64,000 nt of DNA. Source: Albugo candida (Eukaryota > Oomycota > Peronosporomycetes > Albuginales > Albuginaceae). Position 1 is the stretch's first letter. Every line of letters starts with the position of its first letter. The translations under genes and the position numbers were made by a program. Below, one piece after another: positions 1 to 14,108 of this stretch. The notes below the pieces were generated by a model. That model was not told where the DNA came from, made no database searches, and saw nothing but the letters and a program-made list of their open reading frames with translations. The stretch is taken from assembly GCA_905220665.1 (NCBI GenBank), contig CAJNAR010000023.1:1-64000 (forward strand), in the 5' to 3' direction.

Positions 1-1004
1 AAACCCTAAACCCTAAACCCTAAACCCTAAACCTAAACCTAAAACCCTAAACCCTAAACCCTAAACCCTAAACCCTAAACCCTAAACCCTAAACCCTAAA
101 CCCTAAACCCTAAACCCTAAACCCTAAACCCTAAACCCTAAACCCTAAACCCTAAACCCTAAACCCTAAACACTAAACCCTAAACACTAAACCCTAAACA
201 CTAAACCCTAAACACTAAACCCTAAACACTAAACCCTAAACACTAAACACTAAACACTAAACACTAAACACTAAACACTAAACACTAAACACTAAACACT
301 AAACACTAAACACTAAACACTAAACACTAAACACTAAACACTAAACACTAAACACTAAACACTAAACACTAAACACTAAACACTAAACCCTAAACACTAA
401 ACCCTAAACCCTAAACCCTAAACACTAAACCCTAAACACTAAACCCTAAACACTAAACCCTAAACACTAAACCCTAAACACTAAACCCTAAACACTAAAC
501 CCTAAACACTAAACCCTAAACCCTAAACACTAAACACTAAACACTAAACACTAAACACTAAACACTAAACACTAAACACTAAACACTAAACACTAAACAC
601 TAAACACTAAACACTAAACACTAAACACTAAACACTAAACACTAAACACTAAACACTAAACACTAAACACTAAACACTAAACACTAAACACTAAACACTA
701 AACACTAAACACTAAACACTAAACACTAAACACTAAACACTAAACACTAAACACTAAACACTAAACACTAAACACTAAACACTAAACACTAAACACTAAA
801 CACTAAACACTAAACACTAAACACTAAACACTAAACACTAAACACTAAACACTAAACACTAAACACTAAACACTAAACACTAAACACTAAACACTAAACA
901 CTAAACACTAAACACTAAACACTAAACACTAAACACTAAACACTAAACACTAAACACTAAACACTAAACACTAAACACTAAACACTAAACACTAAACACT
1001 AAAC
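1..1004. repeat. Telomere repeat array, CCCTAAA with CACTAAA variant
   Basis: The window opens with tandem CCCTAAA heptamers (TTTAGGG on the other strand), the plant-type telomere unit also used by oomycetes. Roughly the first 168 bases are nearly pure CCCTAAA, with a small irregular patch at about 31-48. From 169 to 240 and about 386-525 the array alternates CCCTAAA with CACTAAA. About 241-385 and 527-1004 are pure CACTAAA. The array stops abruptly at 1004 where unique sequence begins. This marks the left edge as a chromosome end. Confidence 0.98.
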
Positions 1005-4000
1005 GGCCAAGACCGGAGTCAGAATCTGAGTCGAAGTCTAATTACATTCAGCCAAACGTCGGTGGGGGACGACTTAACTTACACCGTTAGAACCTACTGA
1101 AGAAGCATAATCAGTGCAAGTAACCTCTTGAAATAAGAGTTACTTTAAGCTACATAGAGCTTGTTTGTGAATCTTTTAACTCTTGAATTCTTTCCATAAA
1201 GTGAATGCACATTTCTTAGTTCTGTTACAGATTTGTCCCGACGCCACCAAGTCTATAATCAGCACATTTTTCGCACTACTTGAGGATCATGTTTATGTAT
1301 TCTTCTGTTTTCTCGATCCGCTGCGGGAAGTCATTCGAGAAAAAAGGTGATGTCGCCGGCTCTAACAAAAAGATCCTTCATCAAAGCACTATATACTCTT
1401 CAAATTGTAACGAATAGCCGTATGCTAACTGTGCCCTAAGCTAAATATTCTAACTTTGGTTTGTCTGAAGACCGCTGGCGACTATCGACACACCTTCCCT
1501 TGTCTAAGACGCCACTCAAGTACTACTGTCGCTGCTAACGAAGATGAGATTATTCATTAGAGCGGAGTATTGACTGCATCGAGTAACTTTATGATTGATG
1601 GACAACATGCTTTCACGGTTTTAAAGACAGAGATCTCATTGTACGCCATAACCCAGTCTCAGAAAAGGCAGCAGTACCGTTTCATATTGTCTAGTAAATT
1701 CTGAAACTCCGTGGCAGGACAATGTCACCAACAAAAAATGCCCAAACACCTTCGCTCTAATTTAGTACTTATCCAACAAAAATAAAACTGCAAGACAGAT
1801 GACCCGTACTCTTGGAACATGTGTTTTGCATTCTTTTTATCGGCCTAGTAACAATTGATTGTATCATTTTGCCAGCACTACAGTTGTGCTATTTCCTTTC
1901 GTGAGTTCAAAAAGCCTCACCGCATTATTGAATTCAGTAGAAGTTATTATAGTGGTGTTTTTTTCACTTTTTGAAATTCGATCGGCACATGGGACACAAT
2001 TACAATCTTAAGTGATGTCGTTCTGAAAGCATATGTTTTCATAGAGCAGAATGTCAACTAATTGATCTGCTTGATCCTTATTCTCTAAAAATGTTGAGCA
2101 AAGATATCCGTAAACCTTTGCTCTTAGTGGGCTTTTATCTGTACAAGAACACATGCGGTATGATAACGACTAGATTTTTCTCTCTACATTCCCTCAAAGT
2201 GCCGTACGCTCCGTAGGGTGCACGGTTCCATATAACATGATTCCATCAAAACATGATACGCTGATAACATGCACCCACCCTACCCCCAAATCCTTCGAAA
2301 ATAGCACCTGTTAACAAGTATTAAATTCATGTTCGCCATGATGGCCTGCTGGCTATGCTAATTGCAGAAATAACAAGGGATATGACTTCTCGTAAGAAAA
2401 TTGGCCACTAGTGTACCATGCGAGTTTTGAGTGTATGCTCACCCTTGTCGATGGTTGTTGTTCCAACGTTCCCAAATAGCAATACAGCACCTTCGGAAAT
2501 GGGCCCACTCGTTTCGTCTGATCAGCCTAGATATTTCGCTTCTCGTCTGCTTTTTGTGTGTCCAATAAGAACATTTTGAATCGTAAGAATACGAAGGACG
2601 TTGACGTACAAAATAGACCAAATTACAAAAAGGATCCATTTGAAGGTGTCTATATTACTAGAAGTCGACGAATTGACTTTTTCAATTGCCTAGCTATCTT
2701 AAAAAGAATTCAATCACAGGTTGTCCTTTCACATTCACGGTATATCGTAGTGCTCTCTAGATAGCCTTTATACCATTCTATTGTGTTGTCAGGGGAGTAT
2801 CCCGCCTTTCAATTCATATCGCATGGTGTGCAAAAAGCAAATATATGAAGGATTTGTGTGTTTCGAGGATTATCTTGAGAGTACCTTGCTCATTCGTCAA
2901 CTCAATTAAACGAAGGAGGTTTTCTATTCTTGAAAAACACGTTTTGCAAGGGTACGCTTAAGAAAGCGATGTTTGGGTCTGGGTATTTTATTCGTTAACT
3001 CTTAAATAGTGGGTCTCGCTTTGGATGCCCCACGCACAAGGTCGATGTCGATGTTAGGTTTTCTGATGTGGAACTAAGAATACGCCTAATAATATCATTT
3101 TAAGGATTAAAACGGAAAGTCGAGATGCTGGTTAATCTTACGTCAGAAATTGTGACAGCATCGGATAGATAATTTCTCTCAACGCTTACAAGCCGTAACA
3201 TATACCCGACTGCGTTCAGTCTATGGTGATCGATGGAACAACTCAGACTGATCCCATCGATTGGGTTTTCTATTCATTCACGAATCGGCATAAGACCGGT
3301 GAATTATTATAGTATTTGGTCTGCTTATTTGGGTAGGTCAGCTGCGGTTGAGCCTGACTGTGTCGCAAAATGATGGGTGTGCCGATTGAGATTTAGTGTG
3401 ATAGATACGAGGCAGTATACGTTCATATACCGTCATATAGAGAATAGTTTCACGTGCTTTTAGTGGTACATTGATAACTGCTGAGCGTGCTGGCAAAAGA
3501 TCAAAGACGGAACGTGTTTCAACTAACAAGTGAGTTGAAGCCATTATGGGGAACGATTTAAACGTTCGTTTGTAGCAAATGGGTGGGTTTGTGCGTATGC
3601 GCATCCGATACAAGAAACGAAACCATGATTAATGTATTCAAACGCAAAAATTCGACATCTCAATGAGGTTGTGCGGCCTTGTCTACCGTTCTGCGAAAGA
3701 ATTTCCGAGTACAAGACTCTCGTTCAGAAATATATATCTAACTTCTTTCTTATCGGAAGTTATGTACTGAAGTCGTCGGTAGCACATATCCCAGTATTCG
3801 TCATTCTCGCATACGACCTTGTCTCTGTTGCTCTGAAGACTTGACGGAAAGAATCCTGAACATAAATCAGATCTCCACATTAGCGTGTCTACTCAATTAC
3901 TGTATTACTCAAACGCTGTACTTATTGCATCAACTTTCATCGTATAAATTATTTACAGCACAAACCGCAGTATATGGGACGAAAAGGATTCCCATCTTTA

Positions 4001-6431
4001 CCCTTTTTAACTGTACTTTTTTTTAGGTTCACAATCAACTAAATATACATCTGTGTCACGGCAATCACGTGCACATTGACATGAACAAGTCGGATCTTTT
4101 ACTATTATTTTTTGCATGTTGGGGAAAGACTGTGTATGACATTGTCGATCTTCATAGATATACTACGTCAGAAGAAGAATTGAAAAGGAAGAATGGGAAG
4201 GATCGTCTCAGAATTATTTCTTTTTGGTCTTGAAAACATCCTGAGAACTGAGGAAGTGTTCGATGAGACTAATGCTAAGTAGTCGAACGAAGTGGAGGTC
4301 TAGAAGTAAAGATTGTGAAAAACTTATGGAACACAAGTTGTGAAATTCAAGGACAACGGATGGATTGTCACGAAGGGAGGATCCCGTCCCTTAAGTCTTA
4401 CTGCTCGATGTAGGGTAACGCTATTTTAAATTTTCTTGAATAAATCGACAAGTCTGGCTAATCCCTATGTTAGCGTTTGGCGCTTTATGGAGCAGTAAAG
4501 CTGGGTGGTATTATATTGTACACGAAGGGATCATTTAGCCAGGACAATCGACTCTCGAGAGAGAATGAGTTTGGATGGAATCTGAAAAGTAAAAGCAAAC
4601 TTTGCTGAAACAACTGGCGTACTCAAAGTGCTGTTCTACGTCTCGTATTGATACAGTAGCCAGCTCTGAGAAGTCGAATGAAGCATTCAACATGTAACAA
4701 AAGTATTGACGATATCTGTCCATACCAAGTCATCCAAACGAGAAGAACGTAAAGAATGGACAATGATTGGATGCATACGATTAGAGATTCGAAACAAGGA
4801 AATATAGACATGATATTTCTGGAAGAGTTTTTTTATTCCTGATAGTACAACGGATCAAAAAGTTCCCGTTTTTCCGTATGAGAATTTCATATTCGTAATG
4901 ATTGCCTTAGTCTTCTTGAATGCAAGACATAAGTTTGTGTGACTGTCGAAAGCGAAGTATAGAGCGTACTTGGTAGTATAACAATCGTATAGGCGGGATA
5001 CTATTTTGGATATGATATCAATACCATCCGCTGGAATCAGCTTCGTTTTCATAAGAAATGGACCATCACCACGTCATACAAATCCACGTTGATCCGATCG
5101 ATCCAATCCTTCCACGCATTGCATATCAGCGCCACAACCTTCATGCAGCCAAGAACCATAATGAAGCTTAAAATCCTCGGTATAAATGCTGCAACCGTCC
5201 CTTGAATCATATTTTACCAATTTGTGTCGACGGTAAAGTATTGGCACATGACAGTAGTTTTTGACTCGGATGGGACGATGACGTATGAATTGTCATCGAA
5301 CAGATTCATCGAAAGGCCATTGTCACACTAGGAGTTTCGGTCTGCCGTTAGCGTAATTTGAATAGGTGAAATCGATCATTGATTATGCTCAGGTCAGTTG
5401 AACGCGTGACAATGGCAGATGTGGTGCGCATTAGCAAAAATATGAGAAAAATGACATGATTGCATCGGCTGTACATTGCTGTAGTTTTTTTTGGTCTTGT
5501 CGGAAAATTGGAGAATGAGTTGACATTATGTGAGCATAGTGGGTGGTGGCTGAACAAACAAAAGTTTGCAATATTTCAGCCGGTGGTTTAGCGAATTTAA
5601 ATTGGTGACTCATACCGGCATGAATACAAGACACATTTTCTGTGAAGCGAAGCACTCGGTATGGAACATGCTTGCCCAAGCATTGCTCTGAGATAGTTCA
5701 CTTATTGCTAATAATTTGGGTGTGATGATGTGATGAATAAAGACATCATTTTTGAGATACTGAAAACCGATAATATTCGGTACAAAACGAAAAGTGTTGG
5801 GAGCTGATATCTCCTTCTTCTTTAGGGTGTTAGTTCACAATTGGGCTGGTGATAGTCTGTCACTTGTGTTGGTAATGATTGCGTAATTTAAGCTGGTACT
5901 GGTATCTCACTCGAGCTCGTAATTTGTTGCACTATACACAATCAGGCTTTTCATGCCAAGGTACACAGAACTAGGATGTGTTCTTTTCCTTTTATTGGGC
6001 ACAAGCTTCGTTCGATACGGACTGATATTGCACGCACATAATTTTGGCTGACATCCGCTTTGCTCCTTTTTTCCGTATCATACCGGAAGAAAAGCATAAG
6101 ACAAGAGAGTGACCAAGTGTAATTTTGTTCACTAATGCCTTACACCAACTATCGCTTCGTACTTGCTTACATGGTATATTGAACGTATGATTCTTATCAA
6201 AGACACCTGAGCACGACTGATTCCAAAGTATGTGAATGCTGCGTGTATGGGGAGCTGCTAACGGGTACGGTGTACACCGCATGTACCAAGTAAAAAAAGC
6301 TTTGAAGAAGACAACAGCATGTTTTTCTAAAGAGAGCTGGTGAACGAATGCGTGTGGACACTTTATTCAGAAACGAAAATCAGATTTCACATGGATGATT
6401 CTATTTATGAAGTTACGACACGTTACTAAGT
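1005..6431. other. Subtelomeric stretch with no supported gene
   Basis: No reading frame here exceeds about 100 codons, and none shows a recognisable domain or a convincing signal peptide. The only recognisable item is a LINE 3' tail at 2639-2706, listed separately. The minus-strand frames at 5.35-5.68 and 5.99-6.28 kb contain several cysteines and could be decayed secreted-protein genes, but nothing supports that beyond composition. Confidence 0.5.
2639..2706 (-). mobile_element. LINE 3'-end fragment
   Basis: This 68-bp block matches the 3' terminal sequence of the LINE at 58.6-64 kb. It shares the run TGAAGGTGTCTATATTACTA and the later block around TTGCCTAG...TATCTTAAA, in the same orientation as the LINE's minus-strand copy. 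Only the extreme tail is present, as expected for a heavily 5'-truncated insertion. No clear target-site duplication was seen. Confidence 0.75.
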
Positions 6432-7034
6432 TCAGGTGGCTGGTTGACACTTTCCAGATGTAGAGTACAATACTTCGAAGGCTGTGACGACTTCTGTCAT
6501 CTCCTTACATGTGCCATCCGACTGGAAAGTGAAAAACTTGTTCCCTTCAGAGCACTTACTACAATCTTGAATTCCCTTCCGTTTTGATTCTGAACTCTGC
6601 GTCGATTCGAATTTGATGTTCAAAAGGTTATCCCCATACTGGCAAGTACGACCACCGAAAGGAGAAGCAGCCACACACTGACTCATGCCACAACACCACG
6701 ATGCAGTTGAACATGCCTGAAATGCGCATTCCTCAGCCCTTGGTGTAAAAATGGTAGTATCGTAGCCCATCATGAAATTTACATTCTCTGTCTCATTTAT
6801 GTGTATAAACTTGCATTGTCGCAACCCATCGCTTGCGGGGAGTATGATGAATGCATTAGCACCGAGCACATTCGACGCAATGACATTTTCGCAAAGTCCA
6901 GAGGTTCCTTCCAAGAACGTTATAATATGGGTGAAGCCTGAGTGTGGTTCTTGTCCCCAATGAGTTTCGAATGTGGCCAATGCGTTCGATAGAAGCGTGT
7001 GGAGAAGGATGAGTTGAAAAGATGAGACCTTCAT
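6432..7034 (-). CDS. Secreted cysteine-rich protein, 200 aa
   Basis: Single-exon frame starting at ATG 7034. Residues 1-20 form a typical signal peptide: a lysine near the start, then a leucine-rich core ending in SNALA before TFETH. The mature part holds 12 cysteines, an even number compatible with disulfides, including a dense block with the sequence SWCCGMSQC and later CSKC and GKCQP at the C terminus. There are no membrane segments. I do not recognise the family. It does not contain the CX2CX5G pattern I recall for Albugo CCG effectors. A secreted, host-facing role is inferred from the signal peptide, cysteine content and subtelomeric position only. Confidence 0.75.
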   Translation of the reverse strand: MKVSSFQLILLHTLLSNALATFETHWGQEPHSGFTHIITFLEGTSGLCENVIASNVLGANAFIILPASDGLRQCKFIHINETENVNFMMGYDTTIFTPRAEECAFQACSTASWCCGMSQCVAASPFGGRTCQYGDNLLNIKFESTQSSESKRKGIQDCSKCSEGNKFFTFQSDGTCKEMTEVVTAFEVLYSTSGKCQPAT

Positions 7035-10000
7035 GCCGTCGTTATTGTTGGTTTCGTGAGAATGAGAATATGATGCTTGACAATAGTACGTGGCTGGTAG
7101 CCAAACATACGCTTCGGAAATTTAAAGATACTGGTATAGTCCATTAAATTTGTGACTCACAAACGTAATGTTAGAAGAGACGGTGTGCAAGCATTCACGT
7201 GGCATGAGCGTGCTCGCTTGAATATTACAAATGCTCTATATAGAAGCACGATCGATAATAATGCCATCTTTGAAATGCTTAGAGATAAGAGAGGGTAAAA
7301 TGAGAAGAAACGGTAGTATTGAAAATGTTGAAGATACGTTCTCTTGTAGACTTTGGAAATACACCTTGAGTTAGTAAGGGTTACCGTATCGCGTTGGTAA
7401 CAATACGCTTGGGCACGATCTTGGCTAGTAATCATTTGCACCGTATACAATGTGGCATTTCCTGTCAAGTAATTGAATTAACATGTGATTTTGCTGTTCT
7501 TATTATGGAATTCGATAAATAGTAATAATAAGTACAATCATGCAAATAGATTCTGGCTCTTTCACGCGGTGTGCTTCGTCATAGGAGAAGAGACGTGGGA
7601 GAGAAGTAATATAAATGTCGAAGGGAGCCACATTTTGCAAGTGGTTTATCCGTAAAACAAGTGAAACAAGGATGAAAATATGCAATGAAGCTTGAAAGAT
7701 GTTACCATTTTTTGAACGATGAAAAGGCTCTCGCTATGTAAATATCGTCAGAATCTGATTACGCTGGTAGAATCAAATGTGAGGTAAGATAGCTGTGTGT
7801 GTCTACTTGGTTGTATTCATTAGTTCAAGAATTTCGTCAAATGTCGAAGAAGAAAGCGGCGCTCTAAATGCCCAAAGCGGGAGCATTGGAGATTTTGTCT
7901 GTTATGTTTGAACTAGTGCTACCCAATTCATAAGAAAACCATCCGATGAGCTCATTTAGATTATTCCCTTAACTAATGATGCAATTTCCAATACGAAAAG
8001 CGGGAATCGATATTAAGAAGGAAAGCTTATTGCGCTGATTGACATTGATACGTTATCTTTCCAGTACAAGCATAACACAACCGATTCATAGAGATCTGAT
8101 GAAATGCGCATTAGAATTGTTCGGACCTACTCAACCGTAACAATATGAAAATTATTCATAAAGACGAATGGTTAGGATGACAACAAATCCTCAAGCTATA
8201 ACGAATACTCACACGGAAATTGCGAATTATCCTCTCTACCAAACACTGTTTTATTGATCGAAATATCGCTTCCGATCAAGCATGCATCATTTCTGCATCA
8301 ACGGTTTACTCAGCTATTGCTTTCGCGACAAAGGCAAATGAGTTATTCATTGGATAATACGGCTTACCTATAAACTGATCTTTTGACTGTCAGCATTCTC
8401 CAGCATTTTGATCCCCTCGTCTTTCGTAGAGTGTCTAATCTACCTACTCGTCCTTTTCTCCTTCAAGGAAGTCGAAGCAGCACTGTTGTATTTTGTTTAT
8501 TCATTATTCTCTACAGTACGTAAGCCCATGGTGTCGATGTTTTGGTAAAATAGCAATTAATATCGCCCACAACTGGTCTTAAATTTGTAAAAAAGGAGTT
8601 TTATCTTTACCGGGATGTTGTCGCTCTTTATCTTGAGCTCAAGTTCCAACTTCACCACAGCTGCCTACGATTCCTTCAAAAACATCGCTTTCGCATCTTT
8701 GATATCAATTGTGTGTATGATTGTCAGGCAGTGGAAAGAGCTAATAATTTTTAGGAATGCCCCAGCGCAAACAGTGTTTGCGATACAATACTAGACCCCT
8801 TTGGCGCTACTTCCAGACACCTATACAATGGTCCGCTGTGGTGTTTTGACATTTCTGAAGTTTCGTCACCGAAGTTTAAAAAATGTGAGGCACACGCAAC
8901 CTTTTACGGGTTTTTAACGTGGCTCGCTGCGTTGTACTCAAGGCATTTTGGACAGAACAAAACAACAACATCTTTAGGACCAACTCTGCCAGCAGCACTT
9001 ATGACAAAAAACACCGGAGTCTTAGTCACTCGACAAGCGACTTATCAGATCATACCTCACATTCACCTTGTTGGACAAATTAATTCATTACCTCCGCGGC
9101 TCACAGATTTGGGCAACAGATACCGATATGAATCAATCTTCTTGCTTCAACATCCCACCCATACAAGCTCTTATCAGACAACTCCTCAAACTTGCCGTGC
9201 TAAGCTAATGCTCCCATTTGTTTGAGACCGTCCTTTGCAAGCTGAACGGACTCGTAGGCTCATTTACATGTAATGGTCGTTTACATATGTAAATAGTGTA
9301 ATGAAAGCTTTGGCAAATGAGAACCGATAAATCATAAACAGAAAGTAAGAATCGTGGAATTATTTATTGCTTTTATGAATATTCTTTCTATCTAAAAGTT
9401 ACCACAAGAACATCTCTACTTTGCTTGAAATTTCGCCGGTGAGAGCTTTATCAAGATATAATCCCCCAGTGAGCCTAAAAAATCTTGTCAGACTACCTTC
9501 CATCTTACTTCATGATGCTGATTCTTTCTTCACTTTTTTGGCTTTCTGTACTTCTACCTTCCGGATTGATCGAAACATACCGAATGTACTCAAATCTTCT
9601 ATCGGATACCACAAATGAACGGTCGTTACCACATGAATCCAAGATCGCAGCGATTCAGAATTTTTTTCCTGGTTTCTGTGGATTTAGTCGGATGGAGTAG
9701 TCTGACATCAAAACAGCTCATTCGTGGAGAGCCAGTATATTAATGAAATACTCTAGAACAGTGCAGCGGATTCTTTTGTATCACACGTATGTAGTGACGC
9801 AAAAATGTGAAGGCTACTAGTGAACGCAGCACCAATCCATAGAATCAAAGAACTTCTTTTACATTATGCTAGGCAAGAAGAACTTTTCTTATGCCTTCTG
9901 GTATAACAACCTATATAGCAATTAGTAACAACAAACTCGCCGGGATGAACGTCTCATCCGCCCACACTCTTTGTTGACGTGAGGATTATACCTCCGATAC

Positions 10001-10647
10001 AAGTTGAGACCAATGATCTTTGTAGTCTTTACTATTAATGTGATGTGCGTTGGACGTTAAGGAGTCTGTTTAATAAAGCGTTAAAAACGCTTCTCGTTGG
10101 GATTGATTGTCCGCGCATAGACGAAGTGCAGCAAAACTGGAGCATACAACGTGACACTGCGAGGACCGTGTAGCCTCTACCGAAAGTGGGGTCTTGTGTA
10201 TACAATCATGTTCGATCTGTTGAAGCACGGACGGCGTATTGCTGCGATAATAATCCCAGCACCATTTTTGTCCGTAGATATCTAGAAGTTTGTGTTCGTG
10301 CAAACAGGTGTCCACAACTATAGAGAGAATGATAGACTGCCTGGAGACGATCGGAGCATCTAAATTTAGTTTTCTGACAAAGTGATCTGGTGCTCCGTAT
10401 GAAGTTGCTGATAACTATAGCTAGGGTAATGCTACAGGCCGTTGGTATCGGTATCAAGGCTGTTCAAGTTCAATGGAGACTATTGCTGACTGAGTTGAGA
10501 GATGTGAGCCATGTTGGAGTTTTGATCTACTGCTTGCCCGTATCTGATTGTCTGGATGGTATATATGAATGGATAAAGTGGTTTCATATTTCTACAATCC
10601 GGTACTTCATGTCAACCATTCCATCGCAATGACGGTGCAGTCTGGTA
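7035..10647. other. Gene-poor subtelomeric sequence
   Basis: Short frames of up to about 100 codons occur on both strands, but none has a domain, a signal peptide with following cysteines, or plausible exon structure. I see no repeats of note until the SINE copies that follow. Confidence 0.5.
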
Positions 10648-10664
10648 GTAGAAATAGCATATTA

Positions 10665-10909
10665 TGGGTCCGTACCCAGATCAGTCGGTTAAGCACTTGA
10701 GCGCACGGACCCCGTGCCGGATGTCTTTAGTTCCATTCCCGGCAGTATGGGCGGCGGTTCGAGCCCACCCAAGCAACAAGCTTGGAAAATATCTGCCTCC
10801 CCAGGTTTGAAGTCAGACTTAAGCGATATTCACACGGTCAGGGGCTCATGATAGGATAAGGAAGATAGTTAAAGAACCAGATAAACATTGTAATGAAATC
10901 CTTGACAAA
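10665..10909 (+). mobile_element. tRNA-derived SINE, copy 1
   Basis: About 245 bp, closely related to copies at 10929 and 37285. The head resembles a tRNA gene: an A-box-like block near CAGTCGGTTAAGCAC and a B-box-like block near AGTTCCATTCCCGGC, which in copy 2 reads AGTTCGATCCC. The body includes CTTGGAAAATATCTGCC, and the 3' end reads GTAATGAAATCCTTGACAAAG. It is flanked by imperfect 17-bp direct repeats (10648-10664 GTAGAAATAGCATATTA; 10910-10926 GTAGAAGTAGCAAATTA), a target-site duplication typical of LINE-mobilised SINEs. Oomycetes are known to carry tRNA-derived SINEs. Confidence 0.88.
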
Positions 10910-10928
10910 GTAGAAGTAGCAAATTAGT

Positions 10929-11160
10929 TTCCGCTCCAGCTTAGTTGGTTGAACACGCGGACCCCCTGCCAGAGGTCAATAGTTCGATCCCTGGCAGTAT
11001 GGGTAACGGTGTGAGCCCAACAAGCAAAAAGGTTGGAAAATATCTGCCTCCTCAGGTTTGAAGTCAGACTTAAGTGATATTAACACGGTCGAAGGCTCCT
11101 GATACGATAAGGAAGGTAGCTAGAGAACCAGATAAACAGTGTAACGAAATCCTTGACAAA
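10929..11160 (+). mobile_element. tRNA-derived SINE, copy 2
   Basis: Second copy in the same orientation, starting immediately after the target-site duplication of copy 1. It has the best tRNA-like promoter of the three: A box CAGCTTAGTTGGTTGAAC and B box AGTTCGATCCC. The 3' end has GTAACGAAATCCTTGACAAAG. No duplication of its own flank was recognised. Confidence 0.85.
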
Positions 11161-13300
<2,140 letters not shown>

Positions 13301-14009
13301 GGGAGTCGCTATGGCCACAGACATTAATCCTAAGGCCACAGTCAAAACTACTACGGCCACAGACAATTGATCTAACCAATCACAGCTTACAAAATTATAT
13401 CGTTGCTAAGTACGCCAGAACTGGCGAAGCAGCAAATGAAAATTATACCTTTCGCGCAGCCAACCCCACGTAGTGACATTTTTCAAGATATTAACCGGAA
13501 GATCTCATACTACACCCTTCGGAAAGTATTCGAACAGGTTAGTTTATAATATTCCTTTCTTCCTAGGTGTTTTTTCCAATCACTAAAGTCTCGCAATGAC
13601 AGCTAGAAAAAGCTCCATGTGCAATGGCAGCCGGCGCGAAGACATACTTTTCTACTTATATTACTAAATACTCTTAATTCGGAAAATACAGTTTATATCA
13701 ACAAACAATAAATGATTTTATAAACAAAAGGATTTTTTTTTCTCAACAGCAACAGCCACCTTTCCAACATCCTAATCTTTAGAGTCTCTAATAATGAACT
13801 ACCATATACAGATATCAGGAAAAAACCGTACCAACGCTAGAACAATATAACAAAAACATGCGTAAGAAACAGAATGAGCTCGTGTGCAAAAGTATACAAG
13901 TGACCTGATTGGCTGGCGTAATTAGCAACAATTGAATTTTGTGAGCTGTGATTGGTTAGATCAACTGTCTGTGGCCGTAGTAGTTTTGTATGTGGCCATA
14001 GCGGCTCCC
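13301..14009. mobile_element. Non-autonomous TIR element (MULE-like MITE), 709 bp
   Basis: The ends are long inverted repeats. The left arm (about 13301-13421) begins GGGAGTCGCTATGGCCACA; the right arm (about 13911-14009) ends in the reverse complement, beginning GGGAGCCGCTATGGCCACA. Both arms share a further block of more than 50 bp containing ACGGCCACAGACA and CCAATCACAGC; the left arm has an extra insertion of about 21 bp. There is no transposase frame inside. It sits inside the cox1 fragment, and the sequences at the two junctions (TTTCTATTA and TTTCTTTATTA on the minus strand) look like an imperfect duplication of about 9 bp, as Mutator-like elements make. Confidence 0.85.
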
Positions 14010-14073
14010 TAATAAAGAAAGCTGTAATAATAATTATACATACAAATAAAGAAGGCTATGAAAACTTAAACCT
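14010..14073 (-). pseudogene. Nuclear mitochondrial insertion: cox1 fragment, upstream part
   Basis: The minus strand reads a decayed cox1 segment resembling GLSF...PSLFVCIIIITAFF, which precedes LLLL-PVLAGA in COX1 proteins. It therefore continues the fragment at 13160-13300 across the inserted element. It contains an in-frame stop and an apparent small indel. Confidence 0.8.
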
Positions 14074-14108
14074 GAAAAAAAATGAAAAATATAAAAGTCT
14101 CAAAAATA

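Noticed and set aside
10665..11160. Functional tRNA genes
   Set aside because: The tRNA-like heads are followed by a common non-tRNA body and tail and occur in three related copies, so they are SINEs. I did not find a full cloverleaf.
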